Origin: JACCQS01 sp050999295
Lineage (GTDB): Bacteria > Actinomycetota > Actinomycetes > Mycobacteriales > Geodermatophilaceae
DNA length: 26,781 nt
Direction of reading: 5' to 3'
NCBI GenBank assembly: GCA_050999295.1
Contig: JBPCPI010000261.1
Location: 1-26,781, forward strand
Numbering within the stretch: the stretch's first letter is position 1; each line of letters opens with the position of its first letter. A program made the translations under genes and the position numbers. Below the pieces are notes generated by a model. It saw only the letters and a program-made list of their open reading frames with translations, did not search any database and had not been told where the DNA came from. Shown here in pieces: positions 22,678-26,781 of this stretch.

Positions 22678-22871
22678 GGCTTCCTCCTTCTTGTTGGATG
22701 GGTCGAGCGGGCAACGGATCCGGAGCCGCGCCGCGTCTGCTTTGGTCATTACGGGTCGGGTCGGCGCTGGGACCGTCGCGATCGACGCTAGGGACCGCAG
22801 GGGGCCACCGTCATCGCACACAGGTACCAACTCGCGCGGGTCCGGCGTGGTCCGTTCGTACCAGTGGCGAG

Positions 22872-24508
22872 TTAGACCAGGTCGTGCTGGAAAGCGAACG
22901 CGGTGGCAGCGGCGCGTGAGGACACGCCGAGCTTGGCGAAGATGTTCTGGAGGTGTCGGCGCACGGTGTGCTCGCTGAGGACCAGGTCGGCGGCGATCGC
23001 CCGGTTGGACTTGCCGGTAGCGACGAGCCCGAGCACCTGCACTTCCCGCGCGGTCAGCCCGCCCTCGGCCGCACCGACACTCGGCCGGGCCAGCGCCTCG
23101 ACTCGACTGAGGTCGGGCAGCGCGCCGAGCTGCTGAAAGGCCGAACGCGCCGCGTCCAGTTCCATCTGCGCCCCGGCCTCGTCTCCTAGCGCCCGGCAGG
23201 CCAGTGCGAGCAAGCATCGGACGCGCGCGGCCTCGTACGGCGCCTCGAGTTTCTGCCACGCTGTCCACGCCGGGCGCAGTGCGGCATAGGCCGCTGGTGC
23301 GCCACCCTCTGCCAGGAGAACGGCCCGTTCGCGTGCGCGGCCACCGCGTGCAGCAGTGGCGCATCAAAGACGGCGGCGATCTGTGCGAGCTCGGTAGCGG
23401 CCACGCTCGCCGCCGGCAGATCACCAGCAGCGAGCACGATCTCGACGTACGCGGCAAGCAGGCTGGCCCTGGTCACCTGATCCTGTGCCTCGTCCAGGAC
23501 CCGACGCAGCGCAGCCTGTGCTGCATCGACCTGACCCTGGATCAGCTGAAGCTGGGCCAGTCCGGGCTGCGGCGTTCTGCCCTGCTGGTGGGCCTGTTGG
23601 TATGCCTCCGCGGCCTGCACGAAGTCGCCGCGAAGCCGATGGAGCTGTGCCACCTGGTAGTACGCGGCGCCGATCGCTGGTTGTCCGGGTGGCTGGGAGA
23701 GCCGCTCACATGCCCGCCGCGCCTCGTCCATGGCGTCCGGCCACTCGCCGTGCAACTGCATGATCTCCGCGCGGTACACCAGGCACTGGCCACGATAGAG
23801 CACCAGGTCCGGCTGGGAAGCGCACCAGTGGGTCAGCGCGGCCGTCCACTCCTGTGCTCGGCGAAGGTCGAAGGTTTCCTGGCACGCCTCGATCACCGCG
23901 CAATAGACGATTCCGGCAACGACAGGAGAGACCTCGCCCGCAGTGACGGCGACCATTGCTTCGTCGAGCAAAGCCACGCCCTGCGCGATCTCGCCCATCG
24001 CGATCAAAGCCTGACCCTGGCCGAGCTGGGCCATGGACAGCAGGTCACCATCGCGGAAGCGTCCACCGATCTCAGCCGCCTGTGCGAAGGTCGTGTACGC
24101 CGACGGAGCGTTGCCCTCGGCGATGTTCTGAAGTCCGACCGGCACGAGCAGAAATCCCTGCTCCACGCAGTCCTTCTGGCTGTCATCCAGCAGTCGCTGG
24201 GCCCGGCCGAGCCAGCCGCCGCCTCGGGCCATCTCGCCCCTGAGCAAGAGCCCGAGGCCCAGCCAGAACGCGCAGCGCACGGCACGCGCCACGTCGTCTT
24301 GGCGTAGGCACTCATGATGGGCACGGGCCCACACGTCGGCGCTGTCTTCGTCCCTGCCGATCAGGTAGGCCGCCATCGCCAGTCGCTCGAGATCCTCGAG
24401 TTCCAACGGTTCCTCGTGATCGGCCGAGGACAGCTGGCTGTAGGCATCAGCCCAGACCCGGTGCCCGAAAGACTCCCGCCCCCGATCGAGCGGGCGCAGC
24501 ATGGCCAT
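22872..24508 (-). pseudogene. LuxR-family regulator with TPR-like region, one frameshift
   Basis: From ATG 24508 (GGGAGA 5 nt upstream) the protein reads a long helical, TPR-like region such as ALIAMGEIAQGVALLDEAM and AYYQVAQLHRLRGDFVQAAE to AVAAHANG near 23335. There the frame shifts by one base. In the new frame it continues RERAVLLAEGGAPAAYAALR, LLALACRALGDEAGAQMELD and a C-terminal LuxR helix-turn-helix (GLTAREVQVLGLVATGKSNR, then LSEHTVRRHLQNIFAKLGV). Joined, it is about 545 residues. As sequenced, the product would end out of frame and lack the DNA-binding domain. There is no Walker A motif, so it is not a LAL-type ATPase. The group downstream (ABM-like, DUF998) is its probable target. 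Confidence 0.82.
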
Positions 24509-24696
24509 GTCTCTCCCACCGGAAGAATCTCGCCGCGAGTTCTGTACTGCGCCACCGAGCGCAGACTTGCGGAATCTACCGCAGCCGCGTCAGTCGAATG
24601 CCCGTGCAGCGGGCTGGACATCGAAGGATTGCGTGTACGGAAACTCGGCCCGCCAGCGCAACTGGCCAACCTGCCAGGGCCGCGGATCAAGGCACC

Positions 24697-24702
24697 TAGG
24701 CT
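24697..24702 (+). promoter_or_regulatory. -10 hexamer of a probable leaderless guanylyltransferase promoter
   Basis: TAGGCT (TANNNT) ends 6 nt before the GTG at 24709, with no Shine-Dalgarno. The rest of the about 190-bp gap to the divergent LuxR gene shows only a weak 5-bp hairpin (24568-24583) and no gene. Confidence 0.5.
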
Positions 24703-24708
24703 GGCCCG

Positions 24709-25821
24709 GTGACTGCCGCCCGACCAATGCCGCCCAGATCGGTGTACGGCGTGATCCCAGCCGGCGGCAGTGGGCTTCGATTGTGGCCGCTGTCCCGGGC
24801 GGGCGCGCCGAAATTCCTGCATGCCCTGTCGGGTCGCAGCGATCGAAGCCTGCTGCAGGCCACCGTCGACCGGTTCTCCCCGTTGGTGGAGATCGATCGC
24901 CTCCTCGTCGTCACCGGGGCACTGCACACCGCAGCGGTGCTCGAGCAACTCCCCGCGCTCCCGGCCGGGAACCTTGTGGCCGAACCAGTCCCCAGGGAAT
25001 CAGGTCCGGCGATCGCATTAGCCGCGGCACTGATCTATGAGCGTGACCGACAGGCACTGATGATCTCCTGTCACGCTGATCAACTGGTAGGTAACGTCGC
25101 GGCGTTCCACGCAGCGCTGCGGACCGCGATCCAGGTTGCTGCTGAGGGTTTGTTGGTCACCATCGGGATCACACCGACGGCTCCGGTCACCGGTTATGGC
25201 TATCTACAGCTGGGCGAGCCGTTGCAGATCGGGGACGCCCGGGCGGTGACTCGCTTCTGGGAGAAGCCCGATGCCCAGACGGCCGCCGGCTACCTCGCCT
25301 CGGGGGACTACCTGTGGAACGCGGGCATGTTCTGTTGGCGGGTGGATGCCTTCCTGGCGCAGCTGGCCATCGAATTGCCCGAGTTATACGACGGGGTCAC
25401 CGCCCTTGCCCCGCGCTGGTTCTCAGCTCCCGAGCCCGAGCGGGAACTGGCGTGGTCGAACCTGGAAAAGGTCAGCATCGACCACGGTTTGATGCAGCCA
25501 GCCTCGGTCCGCGGCCTGGTGGCGACCGTTCCGGCCGATTTCGGCTGGGCGGACGTCGGCGACTGGCACACCCTGGGCACGCTGGTCGAGGGCGATGCCG
25601 ACGGTCACTCCCAGCTGGGCACCGGGTCCCTGATCTCGCAGGACGCCACCGACTGCGTCGTGGTGACAGGCTCCGGTCGCATGGTCGCGCTGCTCGGGGT
25701 CAGCGGTCTGGCGGTCATCGACACCGCGGATGTCCTGCTCATCTGCCCTCGCGAACGAGCCCAGGACGTCAAGGCCCTGGTCGAGCAGGCCCGGCGCGAG
25801 GGTCACGACGCCGTGCTCTGA
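24709..25821 (+). CDS. Mannose-1-phosphate guanylyltransferase (GDP-mannose pyrophosphorylase)
   Basis: This 370-residue nucleotidyltransferase joins GTP and mannose-1-phosphate to GDP-mannose, the donor for mannosylated lipids and glycans. The GTP-binding signature is PAGGSGLRLWPLSRAGAPKF (about residues 18-37), in which the usual Gly-Thr-Arg is Gly-Leu-Arg. Other family markers are TRFWEKPDAQTAAGYL, LWNAGMFCWRVDAFL and FGWADVGDWHTLG. The length suits a single-domain enzyme without a fused phosphomannose isomerase. GTG 24709 is probably leaderless. In mycobacteria this gene (Rv3264c, manB) follows rmlD and wbbL; here wbbL is not between them. The next gene begins 51 bp later with its own ribosome site. 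Confidence 0.93.
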   Translation: MTAARPMPPRSVYGVIPAGGSGLRLWPLSRAGAPKFLHALSGRSDRSLLQATVDRFSPLVEIDRLLVVTGALHTAAVLEQLPALPAGNLVAEPVPRESGPAIALAAALIYERDRQALMISCHADQLVGNVAAFHAALRTAIQVAAEGLLVTIGITPTAPVTGYGYLQLGEPLQIGDARAVTRFWEKPDAQTAAGYLASGDYLWNAGMFCWRVDAFLAQLAIELPELYDGVTALAPRWFSAPEPERELAWSNLEKVSIDHGLMQPASVRGLVATVPADFGWADVGDWHTLGTLVEGDADGHSQLGTGSLISQDATDCVVVTGSGRMVALLGVSGLAVIDTADVLLICPRERAQDVKALVEQARREGHDAVL

Positions 25822-25872
25822 GCCTGCTGCCACCTCGATAGAGTCCGAAGCCCCTCTAGCGAAGGAGCTCAC

Positions 25873-26643
25873 ATGCAATTGGCCGACGTAGCGGCTGTTG
25901 TCACCGGCGGTGCATCCGGGCTGGGGGAGGCTACGACCCGGGCGCTCAGCGCCAGAGGCGTCGCGGTGACCATCCTCGATGTGCAGGAGGACAAGGCCGC
26001 TGAGCTGGTCGCTGAGCTCGGTGGCCTGACCTCGTACGTGACGACCGACGTCACCGACAGCGAACAGGCCGGTGCGGCGGTGGCCGAAGCGTGCGGCAAA
26101 GGGCGGGAGCTGCGCGTCGCGGTCAACTGCGCGGGTGTCGGCTGGGCTTCGCGAGTGCTCAGCCGGGACGGGACCCCGCACGACCTCGAGCTCTTCAGGA
26201 CAGTCATCGGGATCAATCTCGTCGGCACCTTCAACGTGCTGCGCCTGGCCGCTGCGGCGATGGCCGGGAATGCTCCTGACGAACAGGGGGAACGCGGCGC
26301 GATCGTCAACACTGCCTCGATCGCGGCATTCGAGGGGCAGATCGGGCAGATCGCCTACGCGGCGTCCAAGGCCGGCGTCGCCGGGATGACCCTGCCGGCC
26401 GCGCGGGATCTGGCCAGCATCGGCGTCCGGGTCAACACGATCGCACCCGGGATCATCGACACCCCGATGTTGGCCGGACTTCCAGAGGAGACGCGCGGCG
26501 CGCTGGCCGCCGGGGTTCCGTTCCCGAAGCGGCTGGGCACGCCGGCTGACTACGCGAGCCTCGCCGTTTTCCTGCTCGACCATCCCTACCTCAACGGGGA
26601 GACCGTACGGATGGACGCGGCCCTGCGGATGCCTCCAAAGTAA
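25873..26643 (+). CDS. Short-chain dehydrogenase, 3-hydroxyacyl-CoA dehydrogenase type 2 (HSD10)-like
   Basis: This 256-residue NAD-dependent enzyme begins with the cofactor motif VVTGGASGLGEATTRALSARG, here residues about 10-30; its key part is TGGASGLG. The acidic residue ending strand 2 (LDVQEDKA) favours NAD over NADP. NCAGVGWA, the catalytic Ser in NTASIAAFEG, and Tyr and Lys in AYAASKAGV follow. The C-terminal VNTIAPGIIDTPM and FPKRLGTPADYASLAVFLL match the HSD10 branch, which oxidises short 3-hydroxyacyl-CoA and branched-chain intermediates. The start has GAAGGAG 5 nt upstream. A TAGAGT hexamer at 25839-25844 may be its own -10, giving a short leader. Functionally it fits with the acyl-CoA dehydrogenase and CoA-transferase rather than with its neighbour. 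Confidence 0.92.
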   Translation: MQLADVAAVVTGGASGLGEATTRALSARGVAVTILDVQEDKAAELVAELGGLTSYVTTDVTDSEQAGAAVAEACGKGRELRVAVNCAGVGWASRVLSRDGTPHDLELFRTVIGINLVGTFNVLRLAAAAMAGNAPDEQGERGAIVNTASIAAFEGQIGQIAYAASKAGVAGMTLPAARDLASIGVRVNTIAPGIIDTPMLAGLPEETRGALAAGVPFPKRLGTPADYASLAVFLLDHPYLNGETVRMDAALRMPPK

Positions 26644-26660
26644 CTGTCCGGCAGCCTGGA

Positions 26661-26690
26661 CTTTGGCGATTTTGGGCCAAATCGACAAGA
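26661..26690. repeat. 28-bp palindrome family, degenerate copy 3
   Basis: The left half TTTGGCGATTTTGG is nearly identical to copy 2, while the right half has drifted (GCCAAATCGACAAG). It can still form a stem with one internal mismatch. It starts 17 nt after the stop of the short-chain dehydrogenase, the same relative place as copy 1 after the acyl-CoA dehydrogenase. Confidence 0.65.
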
Positions 26691-26701
26691 GAGGGGGAGG
26701 C

Positions 26702-26781
26702 GTGCCCGAAGCGGACCGGCGCCCTGTTTTGCCGGTGGATGACCCCCGGACCCTGGGACCCCTGCAGAACGGTCCCGGGGA
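26702..26781 (+). CDS. Start of an unidentified gene running off the window
   Basis: A GTG at 26702 follows a purine-rich stretch (AGAGGGGGAGG) and opens a frame to the end of the window. It begins MPEADRRPVLPVDDPRTLGP. The ribosome site is close to the GTG, so the true start may lie further on. Only 26 codons are visible and no family can be named. Confidence 0.4.
   Translation, partial: MPEADRRPVLPVDDPRTLGPLQNGPG

Noticed and set aside
22774..22787. CGTCG-N4-CGACG repeat upstream of the ABM-like gene as a LuxR site
   Set aside because: The arms are 5 bp in very GC-rich DNA, and chance occurrence is likely without a second instance.
22378..23457. 359-codon minus-strand frame joining the ABM-like gene to upstream DNA
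   Set aside because: Only the last 99 codons resemble a protein and have a ribosome site at ATG 22677. The upstream part is an out-of-frame reading of the LuxR gene.
24568..24583. TGCGG-N6-CCGCA hairpin in the LuxR-guanylyltransferase gap
   Set aside because: The stem is 5 bp with no match to a known site.
1..26781. tRNA, rRNA, CRISPR array, intact insertion sequence or phage gene
   Set aside because: No cloverleaf, no regularly spaced direct repeats and no transposase or integrase motifs were found by reading both strands.

Overview
This is a high-GC chromosomal window from an actinomycete (Actinomycetota). Many genes start with GTG, genes are tightly packed and often overlap by 4 bp, and the backbone follows the gene order I recall from mycobacteria: birA, PH-domain membrane protein, purK, purE, fadE25-type acyl-CoA dehydrogenase, then TIGR03089 protein, LCP protein, rmlD and mannose-1-phosphate guanylyltransferase. 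The genus cannot be fixed from the sequence alone. I saw no tRNA, rRNA, CRISPR array, intact transposase or phage gene.

Layout. 1-983: 3' end of birA, a 75-bp inverted-repeat element over its stop codon, and a two-helix PH-domain membrane protein. 1020-2406 (minus): a metal-sensing ArsR/SmtB repressor and a zinc-type CDF exporter, with a candidate operator at the start codon. 2558-6891: sbcD-sbcC nuclease pair. 7023-8596: a DGPF/YCII protein and an ECF42 sigma factor behind a promoter matching the ECF42 motif. 8593-9102 (minus): MaoC-type hydratase whose stop overlaps that of the sigma gene. 9341-10858 (minus): secreted clan GH-A glycoside hydrolase with a CARDB-like tail. 10990-12768: a stretch of broken genes (UdgX-type uracil-DNA glycosylase remnant, multiply frameshifted ltrA, an unassigned remnant). 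12769-15634: purK-purE-acyl-CoA dehydrogenase. 15678-16568 (minus): a DUF559/Vsr-like nuclease-domain protein bracketed by two copies of a 28-bp palindrome. 16700-20501 (minus): LCP protein, TIGR03089 protein and both subunits of a 3-oxoacid CoA-transferase. 20672-21553: rmlD. 21569-24508 (minus): a LuxR regulator, a small ABM-like protein and a DUF998-type membrane protein, two of the three frameshifted. 24709-26643: mannose-1-phosphate guanylyltransferase and an HSD10-like short-chain dehydrogenase, then a third, degenerate palindrome copy and the start of a further gene.

How the genes work together. The conserved genes serve purine synthesis (purK/purE), fatty-acid oxidation (acyl-CoA dehydrogenase, with MaoC, CoA-transferase and HSD10-like enzymes as plausible partners) and envelope polymer assembly (rmlD for dTDP-rhamnose, the guanylyltransferase for GDP-mannose, the LCP protein for attaching polymers to peptidoglycan). 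Accessory genes sit in the gaps between these blocks, and the frameshifted or truncated genes are all in those gaps.

The least expected signals are regulatory or structural. Six genes (sbcD, ltrA, purK, the acyl-CoA dehydrogenase, LCP and the guanylyltransferase) have no Shine-Dalgarno sequence but carry a TANNNT hexamer 6 or 7 nt before the start codon, the layout of leaderless transcription. There is also a three-copy palindrome family placed just after stop codons, and a rmlD-guanylyltransferase interval where mycobacteria carry the rhamnosyltransferase wbbL but this window carries a decaying regulator cassette. I found no clear wholly new multi-gene system; the palindrome-bracketed DUF559 gene and the LuxR/ABM/DUF998 cassette are the best candidates for follow-up.
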